A stretch of 64,000 bases of DNA from Spirochaetales bacterium (lineage in GTDB: Bacteria; Spirochaetota; Leptospiria; Leptospirales; Leptonemataceae). Shown here in pieces: positions 27,991-36,875 of this stretch (position 1 is the stretch's first letter; each line of letters opens with the position of its first letter). Location: positions 496,001 to 560,000 of the forward strand of contig JABTUL010000002.1 in the NCBI GenBank assembly GCA_015075425.1, written 5' to 3'. Below the pieces are notes generated by a model. The model did no database searches, was not told the origin of the DNA, and saw only the letters and a list, made by a program, of their open reading frames with translations. Both the position numbers and the translations under genes were made by a program.

Positions 27991-28546
27991 TTACAAAAAA
28001 GTATCGAGATCGAGGCCGACTTGATTCCAGAGTGCGTTATCTGTTTTTCCCAAAACTTGCCGCTGGCTGTACCGACCGCTCGCCGGGTCAGAGTACTGTT
28101 CCAGCTGGTGCTGATCCAGATCGACGATCCAGTATTCTGGAATACCGGCCCGTGCATAGATTTCAGCCTTACTCCGATCCAGCTTGAGTGAGCTCAGAGC
28201 AATTTCTACAACCAGCAAAGCCCGATCCGGGTGCGCTGTTGTATGGTCCTGCCAGTGCCCGGGAACGATGGCAATGTCCGGCTCCGGCTCAGAAGCCAGC
28301 AGAGTCAGGGGTTGTTCCGAACGAAGGTAGTGCCCGATTGGCAGAGCTCTCTGGAAGAATTCCACAAAGTGCGAGGAGTACACCGGTATGGCGCGGACTT
28401 TTGGGGATTTTTTGTATGATTACCCCTTCGATGAGTTCGACCTGCTCTTCAACAATACCTGCTTCGTAGAGCTTATGGTATTGCTCAACAGTAATGGGCA
28501 GGGCGGCCTGACGAATGGCCTCGTTCTCGAGTACGGCTACGGCCAT
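27991..28546 (-). pseudogene. Uma2 family nuclease (DUF820), frameshifted
   Basis: Two overlapping frames together encode one Uma2 protein. Codons from ATG 28546 give VEQYHKLYEAGIVEEQVELIEG and run to KIPKSPRHT at about 28384. The next frame (27991-28383) continues with SSHFVEFFQRAL, EPEPDIAIV, the catalytic-type LVVEIALSS and IPEYWIVDL. A single extra base (or two missing) near 28380-28390 breaks the frame. Uma2 proteins have a PD-(D/E)xK nuclease fold and unknown physiological roles. An intact relative lies at 61537-62094. The shift is either decay or a sequencing error. Confidence 0.78.
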
Positions 28547-28604
28547 GCTGCCACCAGGAGGCGGCCAAAAAGGACTGTCAACGGCGATTTAAGTTTCATT
28601 ATGT

Positions 28605-29129
28605 CTATACCGATCCCCTGTGGTGCCCCAGCTGCAGACCGCGGTGACCCTGGGTGAATCGCTCCAGAGCAAATCGAATAGAGGTGAAGGCCAGTTCTTC
28701 CCAGGGCAGCTCTTCCGGCAAAAAAAGGTCCACTTCCAGACTTTCAAGGCCCGGTGCGTAATCCAGGTCCAAAAGCCGCGCCAGAAAAATCATATAGACC
28801 TGAGCCACATGCGGGATACTGTAGACACTGTAGAGTTCTGTAATGGCGATGCGTCCGCCGGCCTCTTCCATCGTTTCGCGGATGGCTCCTTGCTCGAGCG
28901 TCTCCCCGTTTTCTAAAAATCCGGCCGGCAGCGTCCACTTTCCGATGCGCGGCTCAATTGCTCGTCGGCAGAGCAGGATCCGGTCTTGCCACAAAGGGAG
29001 ACTGCCCACGATGATGCGCGGGTTCTGGTAGTGAATCTGACCGCAGGCATCGCAGACGTAGCGTGCGATACTGTCCCCTGGCGGGATTCGCAAAACAACA
29101 GTGCGCGAACAATGGCTGCAGTAGTTCAA
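28605..29129 (-). CDS. NUDIX hydrolase with zinc-ribbon N-terminus
   Basis: A 174-residue protein. Residues 1-35 hold a zinc ribbon (YCSHCS and VCDACG). The full Nudix box GFLENGETLEQGAIRETMEE continues with AGG at about residues 70-93. The arrangement resembles NudC-like or ADP-ribose/NADH pyrophosphatases. It hydrolyses a nucleoside diphosphate linked to another group; the substrate is not determined. Its start overlaps the stop of the upstream membrane-protein gene by four bases. Confidence 0.9.
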   Translation of the reverse strand: MNYCSHCSRTVVLRIPPGDSIARYVCDACGQIHYQNPRIIVGSLPLWQDRILLCRRAIEPRIGKWTLPAGFLENGETLEQGAIRETMEEAGGRIAITELYSVYSIPHVAQVYMIFLARLLDLDYAPGLESLEVDLFLPEELPWEELAFTSIRFALERFTQGHRGLQLGHHRGSV

Positions 29130-30622
29130 TCCGGGTTCCTTTTTTCCGTGCGTTCGATGGCAGCTTCTACCTGTTCCAGTTCTTTTCTGTACTTGGCATG
29201 AAAATCGCGCAAGCCTTCATTTTCCAGGAGTTTTTGCAGTCGCTCGCGCCGTTCCGCGCGTCTTGCCGATTGGTTGCCACTGCCGCTCTGCACGGGTAGC
29301 GGCCGCCGGTAGATGTGGTTCCAGATGTTTGTATAGTTACCCATGTCGTAGAGATCTTCCCAGTAGCCAAAGACCACAGACTGGTTTCGGGGTTTGATCG
29401 TGCTCTGGAAATTCCAGGATGCCATGCTCAAAACAAAGAAAAGTAGCAGTGGAAGAACTGGCCAGAGCAACCTTCCCCAGAAGCGCAGGCACAGGGACAG
29501 GAGGGCCACGCTGGCCATAAAAGCAGCGAACCAGTGCTCATAATGCTCGGGCTCCCACCAGCTGGCGAGTGTGGATGCACTGACCAGCCAGAGCAAAGTT
29601 CCGGCCAGCGGGGCAAAGGCTTCCCGTCCCCGGAGCAGCAGAAAAACGATGGAAAAGAGCAGTGATCCAAGATAAAGCAGAACCAGCAGGCTACCCAAAT
29701 CGGGAACTTCTTGCAGCCAGGTACTCAAGGGTTTTGCGGTCAGCGCCGGGAAAGAACTTCTGGAAAGAAGCATGCCGGCGGCCCCGCTGGCAATTCGAAA
29801 GGTGATATCATAACGCTCAAACGTTCCCCAGCCCACAGAACGATCCCAGTGTCCGTAGACCAGCACCCATTCAAAAAAATTAAGGCCTGCCGGGATCCCG
29901 GGGAATGGAGTTCTTTTTTCAAAGTCGAGACCGGACAACAGACCACTGCCGGCATAGAGAATCGATACCATAAAAAAAGTAAATAGAATGTAACTTCCAG
30001 GTAAAAGAAGGCGATGGCCCCTGTTTCTATTCTGTCCGGGTGGTGGAAAGTAAAGAATCAGGACCAAGCCGGGCAAAAGGAGCAGCATGGTCTGGTGAAA
30101 TCCAACAGCCAGTGTATGCAAAGTAGCGATTGCGAGGCCGGAGCGAATGTTCCCGCCAGCGGTCCTGCGCTGAGCGGTATTTGCGTTATTCAGGCCAAAG
30201 AGAAGTGTCAGGAGAGCAAGCAGTGCCGGAATCAGGGGCGTATCGTTTAAGGTAGCATAAGACCAGACCCCGTGAGAGAAGAAAACCAGAGCCGTCAGCA
30301 GAAATGCCGGAAGCAACCGCTGGCACAGACGGAAGAAACCCAGAAAAATCAGAGCGACCAGTACGCTGCTCCAGATCAAAACCACCATCTGTAACACGAA
30401 CATGGCATGTCCTGTGTAACCAAGCAACCGTGCCAATTCTACAGCCAGGTAGCCCTGCAAGCTGAACAGCAGGTGATGCGGATGAAGCAGTCGCCCGGCG
30501 GCCTGGTCGTGGTAGTATTTCACGATGTCCAGATCCAGATAGTGGCTTAAATAGAGTAAATTTATTAAAAACCAGCCGCAGGCACAAAGGAGCGCCAGAA
30601 GCAGCGGGCCGGAACGCTTCAC
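29126..30622 (-). CDS. Polytopic membrane protein, unknown (glycosyltransferase-like topology)
   Basis: A 498-residue protein with about eleven hydrophobic helices and a charged C-terminal tail of about 70 residues. The first helix is followed by YLDLDIVKYYHDQAAGRLLHPHHLLF, an acidic/histidine loop placed as in GT-C type membrane glycosyltransferases (the DxD-like first loop). No named family is certain. It overlaps the genes on both sides by four bases, giving a coupled three-gene set with the NUDIX hydrolase and the next membrane protein. Confidence 0.6.
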   Translation of the reverse strand: MKRSGPLLLALLCACGWFLINLLYLSHYLDLDIVKYYHDQAAGRLLHPHHLLFSLQGYLAVELARLLGYTGHAMFVLQMVVLIWSSVLVALIFLGFFRLCQRLLPAFLLTALVFFSHGVWSYATLNDTPLIPALLALLTLLFGLNNANTAQRRTAGGNIRSGLAIATLHTLAVGFHQTMLLLLPGLVLILYFPPPGQNRNRGHRLLLPGSYILFTFFMVSILYAGSGLLSGLDFEKRTPFPGIPAGLNFFEWVLVYGHWDRSVGWGTFERYDITFRIASGAAGMLLSRSSFPALTAKPLSTWLQEVPDLGSLLVLLYLGSLLFSIVFLLLRGREAFAPLAGTLLWLVSASTLASWWEPEHYEHWFAAFMASVALLSLCLRFWGRLLWPVLPLLLFFVLSMASWNFQSTIKPRNQSVVFGYWEDLYDMGNYTNIWNHIYRRPLPVQSGSGNQSARRAERRERLQKLLENEGLRDFHAKYRKELEQVEAAIERTEKRNPD

Positions 30623-31230
30623 TGTGGCAATTCAGCGGTGATGAGACGCACCTTTTCCTCAACAAAAGGCACCATGGGCACGACGATGGCCTCATGATCA
30701 GAGAACACAATGCGTATCTGCCCTGTGGTGAACAGCCGTTCCCCCGGCCATTGCTCCATGGCAATGAGCCGGATTTTCCCCAGGGGAATGTGGACGCTGC
30801 GGGCAAAGAGCGGCAGGCGAACCAGAAGGATCAGGGCACGGGCGGTCAAATAGAGTTCGGTTCCCCAGATAAGCAGCAGTCGAAAGGCTGCGTAAAGTAG
30901 CAAAATCCAGGTCAGCCCCAGTCGCATCCGGGCAGCCAGCCAGGCAAAGTTTTCCTGAGTAAGGAAACCCACTTTGAATACTTTTGATAATTTAAATAAA
31001 TCGATTAGCTGAATAAGGTAAACCGTCAGAGCGTATTCTAAGAGCAAGATCAAGGCATAGTAAAATGCAAGGACGGTTAATTCCGGGAGGATGCGAATGA
31101 AATACGAAGGAAAACCGCCCACGAGCTTACGCCCGGGCTCATCCGGCAGGAGGTGCTCAGCTGCCGGGTAAAAGAGATGCCGCAATCGATGGAGCACAAT
31201 GCAACAATTCCCGTGCGGGCAGGTTCGCAA
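30619..31230 (-). CDS. Small membrane protein, unknown
   Basis: Up to 203 residues with three hydrophobic segments (about residues 50-75, 105-125 and 130-145) and a beta-rich basic C-terminus (QIRIVFSDHEAIVVPMV). The C-terminal part resembles a bacterial-PH-like or EbsA-like cytoplasmic domain, but not clearly. The start is unsettled: TTG at 31230 opens the frame, and GTG at 31197 is an alternative. The stop overlaps the downstream 498-residue membrane protein's start (ATGA). Confidence 0.5.
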   Translation of the reverse strand: MRTCPHGNCCIVLHRLRHLFYPAAEHLLPDEPGRKLVGGFPSYFIRILPELTVLAFYYALILLLEYALTVYLIQLIDLFKLSKVFKVGFLTQENFAWLAARMRLGLTWILLLYAAFRLLLIWGTELYLTARALILLVRLPLFARSVHIPLGKIRLIAMEQWPGERLFTTGQIRIVFSDHEAIVVPMVPFVEEKVRLITAELPQ

Positions 31231-31246
31231 CCCTTATTAAATGCCG

Positions 31247-31858
31247 CTACGATTCAGCGGGCGCCGCCGGATGTCTGATGAGCTTGAGCGCCAGCGGTCC
31301 CTGTTCTGTTTGTAGATTCTCCAGCAACTCCTGTAGATTTTCCAGGAGTCCCGCCCGGTCCAGAGTTCCCACGAAAACCGGGTCAAAGGCACACAGTTCG
31401 AGGAGTTGTTCAAGCCTTGGCCGCCCAAAAGGACGATCACAGCAGTAAAGCTGCGAGATGCGCAGTCCATAGGAAAGGGGATTCTCCAGCAGCTCTGCGG
31501 GCAAATGCTGGAAGGCACGAGCCAGGCATGCAGTCGTTGCCGCCCGGAGTTCCGCGAGCGGCGGTACGGTGCGGCCACAGAGGATGGCCAGGGTATCCCC
31601 GGAAAGTCCCGCCAGGGCGGCCGGGGTTTCATGGGGCGGCAGACAAACAAATACGATGCTGGCGCCTGCGCTGGCCGCTCCGGGATCTGTAAACAGAAGG
31701 TTCTCCTGTGGCTCCATGCCCCTGATGGTATTCTGGATACTTTCCGGGAAGCTGCCGCCGCCCACGACAATCTGGATCCCATATCCTAAGTAAATGTCAA
31801 TGAGTCGGGCGGCGGGATCCTCCGTTCCCAGAAACGTAATTCGTTCAGGCAGTTTCAT
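31247..31858 (-). CDS. Rossmann-like (NAD(P)-binding/ProC-like) protein
   Basis: About 203 residues from ATG 31858. The beginning ERITFLGTEDPAARLIDIYLGYG has the beta-loop-alpha form of an NAD(P)-binding fold, and the following strands (ASIVFVCLPPHET, LAILCGRTVPPLAEL) match the layout of F420-dependent-reductase or pyrroline-5-carboxylate-reductase N-domains. The usual GxGxxG is not intact. The start overlaps the stop of the upstream gene by 14 bases. The catalytic role is uncertain. Confidence 0.5.
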   Translation of the reverse strand: MKLPERITFLGTEDPAARLIDIYLGYGIQIVVGGGSFPESIQNTIRGMEPQENLLFTDPGAASAGASIVFVCLPPHETPAALAGLSGDTLAILCGRTVPPLAELRAATTACLARAFQHLPAELLENPLSYGLRISQLYCCDRPFGRPRLEQLLELCAFDPVFVGTLDRAGLLENLQELLENLQTEQGPLALKLIRHPAAPAES

Positions 31859-32675
31859 TATGTTCGGATTGAAACCCCTGCAGACTGCTGGCAGTGCCTG
31901 GTTCAATGAGCTCGCGCCGCTCCAGCAGATCCAGAGCCAGATTGTGTGAGGAGGCAGGCAGACTGTCCAGAAAACCAACCAGTTGCTTGAGACTCATTTT
32001 CTCTCCGGGGTTGAGTTTGCGGCTGTGTTCCTCCGCCAGCGTACTGATGATGCGCAGCTCGACCACCATGGAAGTGAATTCATCCAGAAAATTTAGGTAT
32101 TCTGTATCTTTCATTTGCCTGGCCAGGCCGTAGATGTAGTCGTAGAGGTCCAGATTGGTCCGAATGTATTCCAGTAGATTGCGTCCCTGGGACTTAAAAA
32201 AGTCCAGCAGAGCCCCGGACGGGAACCGTTCGCTATTTTTCAGGAAATCGAGTTGATCCATCTGCTGTAAAAGGAACACGGCAGAGAAAATGCTCTCTTT
32301 GCTCATGGTCAGCCGCAGAATTTGTAAAAATCGGTCTTTCTCCACCAGTTTCCAGTAGCTGTGAACAAGGGAGCTGTAATCGGATTTTTCCTCGCTCAGT
32401 AAAGAGCGATAGTAACGGATCAGCTGGCAATTGAAGAGCTCGGCGGCGCAGGGCAGATCAAATTCGGCATCGTTGATAAAACGGGCGCCAATCTCCGGCT
32501 CAAAGAGTCTGAAGTAGTAGTCCAGCAGATACACGCATTCCGGTTCTTCGGAAAGAAGCAGAGAGCACTCCCGGGCATTCCAATCACGCAAAGCGTCATG
32601 GATCCGATGTACTGCCGGAGGGTTTGCATTCAGCAACTGGTAGAAATCGGCAGCCCGATAATCGGAAGCAGGCAT
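31845..32675 (-). CDS. Helical cytoplasmic protein, unknown
   Basis: About 276 residues, almost entirely predicted helices with many Leu, Glu and Arg and no signal or membrane segment. No domain recognised. It is the first gene of a pair with the Rossmann-like protein, overlapping it by 14 bases, and is divergent from cysM. The ATG at 32675 was chosen; TTG at 32711 also opens the frame. Confidence 0.5.
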   Translation of the reverse strand: MPASDYRAADFYQLLNANPPAVHRIHDALRDWNARECSLLLSEEPECVYLLDYYFRLFEPEIGARFINDAEFDLPCAAELFNCQLIRYYRSLLSEEKSDYSSLVHSYWKLVEKDRFLQILRLTMSKESIFSAVFLLQQMDQLDFLKNSERFPSGALLDFFKSQGRNLLEYIRTNLDLYDYIYGLARQMKDTEYLNFLDEFTSMVVELRIISTLAEEHSRKLNPGEKMSLKQLVGFLDSLPASSHNLALDLLERRELIEPGTASSLQGFQSEHNETA

Positions 32676-32756
32676 ACAAACCGAAGAGTCCTGCCCGCAA
32701 AGAGAGGGCAAACGGAAAAAAAGTGGCAGAAATAGAATTGTTGGAAAGGTTGCCCT

Positions 32757-33665
32757 GTGCAGCCGCGCCCCGGAAGCCCCGTCCTCTATCCCGGCATTCT
32801 GGAAAGAATAGGGGGAACTCCCCTTGTCCGTCTTGATTTTTTAAGCGATGATCGCGTGCAAATTCTGGCCAAGCTGGAAGGAGACAACCCGGCCGGGAGC
32901 GTAAAAGACCGTCCTGCGCTTTCTATGATTGAAGAGGCACAGAAACGCGGCAGCATTGGTCCGGGCATCAAACTGATCGAACCGACCAGCGGCAATACGG
33001 GCATTGCTCTGGCCTTGATTGCCGCGCTAAAAGGATATGAGCTGGAGCTTGTCCTGCCTGAGAATTCCAGTCGCGAGAGGGCTTTGACCATGAAGGCTTA
33101 CGGAGCCAGGGTTGTGCTGACGCCTGCGGAGCGCAGTATGGAAGGTGCCATCGACTACGTTCGCGAAAAGGTGGCAGGCGGAGGGTACGTATTTTTAAAT
33201 CAGTTTGCCAATCCGGATAATCCTCTATCGCACTATCGAACAACCGGCCCGGAAATCTATCGCGATACAGCCGGTCAGGTCACCCATTTTGTTTCGGCGA
33301 TGGGCACTACCGGAACGATCATGGGAGTCTCGCGCTACCTCAAGGAAAGAAATCCCGACGTGCAGATCATTGGTGCCCAGCCGTCAGATGGGTCGTGCAT
33401 TCCCGGAATCCGGCGCTGGTCCGCTGAGTATCTACCAGAAATTTATGAAAGCAAACGGGTAGACCGATTGATTGATGTCAGTGAAGAGGATGCCCGTAAG
33501 ATGACGTATCGTCTGGCGCGGGAAGCTGGTATTCTGTCCGGTATGAGTTCCGGGGGTGCCGTGCATATTGCCGCTCAGGTAGCCAGGGAATTATCCGCCG
33601 GTTTGATTGTGGTCATCATCTGTGATCGTGGCGATCGCTATCTTTCCACGAACCTTTTTTCTTAA
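32757..33665 (+). CDS. cysM: Cysteine synthase (CysM-like)
   Basis: A 302-residue fold-type II PLP enzyme. The Schiff-base Lys is in NPAGSVKDRPA (about residue 47), the substrate loop in EPTSGNTGIAL and the phosphate-binding loop in GTTGTIMGVSRYL. It joins O-acetylserine (or O-phosphoserine) and sulfide or thiosulfate to make cysteine. The sequence AQPSDGSCIPGIRRW favours CysM over CysK. GTG start with GGAAAGG about eight bases before it. Convergent with the oxidoreductase gene, overlapping by four bases. Confidence 0.9.
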   Translation: MQPRPGSPVLYPGILERIGGTPLVRLDFLSDDRVQILAKLEGDNPAGSVKDRPALSMIEEAQKRGSIGPGIKLIEPTSGNTGIALALIAALKGYELELVLPENSSRERALTMKAYGARVVLTPAERSMEGAIDYVREKVAGGGYVFLNQFANPDNPLSHYRTTGPEIYRDTAGQVTHFVSAMGTTGTIMGVSRYLKERNPDVQIIGAQPSDGSCIPGIRRWSAEYLPEIYESKRVDRLIDVSEEDARKMTYRLAREAGILSGMSSGGAVHIAAQVARELSAGLIVVIICDRGDRYLSTNLFS

Positions 33666-34336
33666 GCCGATGCTTCTTCCGCCATTCGGGCAATAATATC
33701 AGATCGATAGATGGTTGGCGACGTGGAGCTGCCCCTGGATGCCGCGACCAGCATGGCCCGGGCAACGGACCTTGCCTGGATGGGCTTGTATTTCTTTAGT
33801 GGTCCCTGGAATACAAGGGAAAGCTCGCTGAGCAAAGATCCGGCCAGTCGTTCTCCCAGGCGGAATTCCTGACGCTGCCCCAGAAGGAGAGAAGGACGGA
33901 AAATATGCAACTCTTGAAAGTTAAGTTTGGATAATTCTTCCTCCAGTTCCCCTTTGGTTCGATTGTAAAAGATACTTGAGTTTTTATCTGCACCCATGGC
34001 AGTCACAATGAAGAATCTCCGGCCGCCGAGTCTCTGAGCTGCACGGGCAAATTCCAGCGGTAGATTTAGATCTACCTGGGCAAAACGTTCGCGACTTCCT
34101 GCGGTTTTGATTGTAGTCCCCAGGCAGCAAAAGGCGTCGGCAAATGGACCCGTTTCTTCCGCAAGGGTTTCCTCGTAGGTTTTTTGCAAGCGCAGTTCGA
34201 TAAGCTTTTCGCGCTGGTAGGGGAGCTTTTTGCGAACTGGCGCCACCACGCGATGGTAGTCTGCCTCGAGCAGGAAGCGTAGCAGCTCAAATCCGACAAG
34301 GCCGGTGGCCCCGGCGATAAGAGCTTGCCCGGCCAT
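33662..34336 (-). CDS. NAD(P)-binding oxidoreductase (HTATIP2/atypical SDR type)
   Basis: A 224-residue atypical SDR. GATGLVGFELLRFL at residues 9-22 is the nucleotide-binding loop, with CCLGTTIKTAGSRE at about 70-83 and the typical IVTAMGADKNSSIFYNRTKGELEE segment, where the YNRxKGE replaces the classical YxxxK. The family resembles HTATIP2/TIP30 and YwnB proteins; the substrate is unknown. It ends two bases before the BLUF-cyclase stop region, and the genes share a strand, so they may be co-transcribed. Confidence 0.8.
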   Translation of the reverse strand: MAGQALIAGATGLVGFELLRFLLEADYHRVVAPVRKKLPYQREKLIELRLQKTYEETLAEETGPFADAFCCLGTTIKTAGSRERFAQVDLNLPLEFARAAQRLGGRRFFIVTAMGADKNSSIFYNRTKGELEEELSKLNFQELHIFRPSLLLGQRQEFRLGERLAGSLLSELSLVFQGPLKKYKPIQARSVARAMLVAASRGSSTSPTIYRSDIIARMAEEASA

Positions 34337-34338
34337 CC

Positions 34339-35388
34339 TTAGCGCGCCATGATCTTTTCTTTCAGCTGGCTGGCCAGCTCCGGCAGGATCACATCCGGCC
34401 GGTCGGGAGCATACAGGTCGATGGGCTGGCTTTTTCCTTTTACCATTACCCGGCCCAGCTTGCGCGTGGGGAATTCCTGAATTTTTTGTTGAAAATTTTG
34501 ATCAAATACTACCGCGTACTGTTTGCCACCGATCATGCGGCGGGTAAGTCCCTCCAGGCGGGCAGCAGAATTCACCGCATCCCCGAGCAGAGTATAATCC
34601 AGGCGGCTGATGGTTCCGATGTTTCCAACCAGCACTTTACCGGCGGTAATGCCAAAACCGGCAAAAAGAAAGCGCAGGATGTCCGCGTGCGCAGCCATCT
34701 CTCTTTCTTCTTTTAGCCTTTTTATGGTGTGAAGGACTGCTTCCAGCGCCCTGTCTGCCAGAGATGCCGGGAAGTAGGCCATGAGTCCATCTCCCGTGAG
34801 TTTGCTGACCGTCCCCCCCATGCCCAGAATGGAGTCGATGGAAGCGCCGTAATAGATATCCAGCAGCCGGTTGACTTCTGCAGCGGGAAATACTTCCGTT
34901 AGAGTTGTAGAAGAAAAAAGATCAGAAAATAGAATAATCTTCTCTTCTGGACGGACAGTCAGCGCACGAGGATCTTTTCCTGCCTGGATGGCATCAAGGA
35001 TGGGCGTGGGAGTATAGGCCTTGAGAATCTGGTGATTGCGCAGCAACGCATCCAGGATTCGTTTCACCGGGTCGATGGTTGATCCGCTATCCAGGTCCAG
35101 GTTTACCGTTTTCATGGACCATTCAGGGTAGAGTCTTTCACTGATATTTTCTTCAATGCCAAGGCAGAAAATATCTTTATGGCGCGGATCGCCCAGGATG
35201 CGCGCATAGCATTTATCCAGTTTCTCCTCATCACCCTCAAGGATCTGGTAGAAAACCTGGCGAAAGCAAAAGAGCATCCCGGTCAGGCCATCACGTTGAT
35301 TGTTTGTTATACTGGTAGCGGCGATTTCATCAATTTCTGCCGCAGATAATTCGCGTCCAAAACGGCTGATGTAGGTCAGTCTTTTCAA
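34339..35388 (-). CDS. BLUF photoreceptor-adenylate cyclase (photoactivated cyclase)
   Basis: A 349-residue protein starting at a TTG with AAGGAG seven bases upstream. Residues 1-95 form a BLUF domain with the flavin-network residues Tyr6, Asn30, Gln48, Trp90 and Met92. Residues about 145-335 form a class III cyclase with metal Asp156 and Asp200, and Lys196 and Thr266 for adenine, the same positions (minus one) as in Beggiatoa bPAC. It should make cAMP in blue light. Homologues in Leptonema illini and Turneriella parva have been studied, as I recall. An upstream in-frame extension to 35475 is unlikely. Confidence 0.94.
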   Translation of the reverse strand: MKRLTYISRFGRELSAAEIDEIAATSITNNQRDGLTGMLFCFRQVFYQILEGDEEKLDKCYARILGDPRHKDIFCLGIEENISERLYPEWSMKTVNLDLDSGSTIDPVKRILDALLRNHQILKAYTPTPILDAIQAGKDPRALTVRPEEKIILFSDLFSSTTLTEVFPAAEVNRLLDIYYGASIDSILGMGGTVSKLTGDGLMAYFPASLADRALEAVLHTIKRLKEEREMAAHADILRFLFAGFGITAGKVLVGNIGTISRLDYTLLGDAVNSAARLEGLTRRMIGGKQYAVVFDQNFQQKIQEFPTRKLGRVMVKGKSQPIDLYAPDRPDVILPELASQLKEKIMAR

Positions 35389-35518
35389 AGATCTCTCCTT
35401 CTGTCCTGTCTTGATATCCCGCAGTATACTGAAAAGGAGGCCGACTGGCAACCAGGATCCACAATGGCTAACCAAGACCTTGAATGCGCTCTGTCAGGCA
35501 AGCGCTATTCTCCTTCAA

Positions 35519-35785
35519 TCAGAAGTCACTGTAAGCCGGCTCAAGCATCGCCTGGTACACGTTGCCATAGAGCTGATCCTCGTAGCGGAGATTTTCCCAG
35601 AAAAAAAGACCCGTACTGAGAACCAAAAGAAGAACGGCGGCCGAGAGCAGCTGAATGTTACGCTCTCTCTTTCTGGCCTTTTTCTGGATAGTCTGCACCA
35701 TCTGCTTTTCCCAGATTTCATCGCGAAGCCTGGACTGTAGTTCGCGCTCTCTCTGGATTTCCTGTAATAACGGATTAGCTTTCAT
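35519..35785 (-). CDS. One-helix membrane protein, candidate anti-sigma factor
   Basis: An 88-residue protein: a charged cytoplasmic part of about 45 residues, one helix (LLSAAVLLLVLSTGLFFW) and a short outer tail. It overlaps the ECF sigma gene by 11 bases and is last in the operon sensor-sigma-this gene. That size and topology fit CnrY, the small anti-sigma that holds CnrH at the membrane. I see no sequence similarity strong enough to prove it, so the role is by position. Confidence 0.55.
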   Translation of the reverse strand: MKANPLLQEIQRERELQSRLRDEIWEKQMVQTIQKKARKRERNIQLLSAAVLLLVLSTGLFFWENLRYEDQLYGNVYQAMLEPAYSDF

Positions 35786-36281
35786 TGGACCTTCCCTCCC
35801 AGATTTTCTGTAAGTATTTCTTCCCGCGTGATTTTCGCGATTTTACCGTTCCACTGGAGACACCCAGTTCATGGGCGATTTCTTGTTCGCTTTTTCCCGC
35901 AGCAAACAAGGAAAGTACGGCCCGGAATGGTTCGGGAACCAGCTGGATTTTAGCAACGAGCTCCTGCTCGCTGATGCCGTGATGGGGATCTTTTGTGTCT
36001 GGCTCTGGTTGATTTTTTAGTATTTCTTTTTTTTGTTTTTCCCGGCTGTGGCGGGCATTCCAGCGGTGGCATTCGTTGGCTGCAATTCGGTAGATATAGG
36101 TTGATATTCGCGCATCTCCGCGAAACTGGTTCTTCTTTAATGCATTGTAAGCGCGGATGTAAGTTTCCTGAATTATGTCATCCACTGCATCAATTTCTGC
36201 AAAAAGGTGGCGGCGGATGGCAGCCAGGACGTACTGCCTTGTCTGGCGAAACAGTTCGGTAAATTCCGAATCGCTTAACAT
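35775..36281 (-). CDS. ECF-type RNA polymerase sigma factor
   Basis: A 168-residue ECF sigma factor. Region 2 is visible at about residues 25-75 (DDIIQETYIRAYNALKK, then STYIYRIAANECHRW) and region 4 at about 120-160 (SEQEIAHELGVSSGTVKSRKSRG), the latter with a helix-turn-helix. Its start overlaps the stop of the sensor lipoprotein gene by one base (TGATG), and its end overlaps the one-helix membrane protein. It is expected to be held inactive until the periplasmic sensor signals, then to drive its own operon or envelope stress genes. Confidence 0.93.
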   Translation of the reverse strand: MLSDSEFTELFRQTRQYVLAAIRRHLFAEIDAVDDIIQETYIRAYNALKKNQFRGDARISTYIYRIAANECHRWNARHSREKQKKEILKNQPEPDTKDPHHGISEQELVAKIQLVPEPFRAVLSLFAAGKSEQEIAHELGVSSGTVKSRKSRGKKYLQKIWEGRSNES

Positions 36282-36748
36282 CAGTGTATTTTATGATCGA
36301 TCGCTGCCGGATCAAAGGGCGGTGGCGGCGGATGAGATTTGAGACGCCGTTCATGCTCTGCCAGAAGGCGATCAGCCAGTTTATTTTTTTGTTCCGGTGT
36401 CATCAGGCCGTGCAACCGTACAAACTCTTCTATCATAACCTCACGTGATCGTCTGTGCAGAGCATCCATGCGCCCATCCAGCGACAGAGCTTCTTCCAGA
36501 GTAATCCGGTCGCGGCGCAGTGTAGCGATCATGTCCTCCATATGCCCGGGACGCGCTTCATGGATGTGTCTGTCTGTCTCCTGCATGCGGCGGATGGACC
36601 TTTCCACTTCTCTCATTTGTTCTGGGTTGAAAGAGAGATCCAGCGCTATCTTGCGCATCATTTCATAGCGCGAAGGGGGTTTCTTCTTACAGAAAACTAA
36701 AGTAAAGCAAAAGAGCAGCAGGGTAATCCATGATAAATAGCGCAGCAT
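36281..36748 (-). CDS. Periplasmic metal/stress-sensor lipoprotein (CnrX/Spy-like)
   Basis: A 155-residue protein from ATG 36748, with GAGGAAAG just upstream. Residues 1-20 are a signal with lipobox ending at Cys20 (LVFC). The mature part is a helical hairpin like Spy, CpxP and CnrX. It has histidine-rich DRHIHEARPGHMED at about residues 55-68, a GLMTPEQKNKL element (the LTxxQ motif) and a Pro-rich tail ending HKIH. Those His residues are candidate metal ligands. Its gene is coupled to the sigma-factor gene. Confidence 0.75.
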   Translation of the reverse strand: MLRYLSWITLLLFCFTLVFCKKKPPSRYEMMRKIALDLSFNPEQMREVERSIRRMQETDRHIHEARPGHMEDMIATLRRDRITLEEALSLDGRMDALHRRSREVMIEEFVRLHGLMTPEQKNKLADRLLAEHERRLKSHPPPPPFDPAAIDHKIH

Positions 36749-36875
36749 AAACTTTCCTCTAAGACCTTTTTTTGAAACTATTAGTTCCCGCAAAATAGAA
36801 AAAGACGGCGAACGGGGCGGGAACGTAAACCGGTTGCCGCGGGTCAGACAGGCAAATGCTCGAGGAGGCATGACT

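Noticed and set aside
28370-28400. Programmed frameshift in the Uma2 gene
   Set aside because: No slippery sequence or stimulator is seen; decay or error is simpler.
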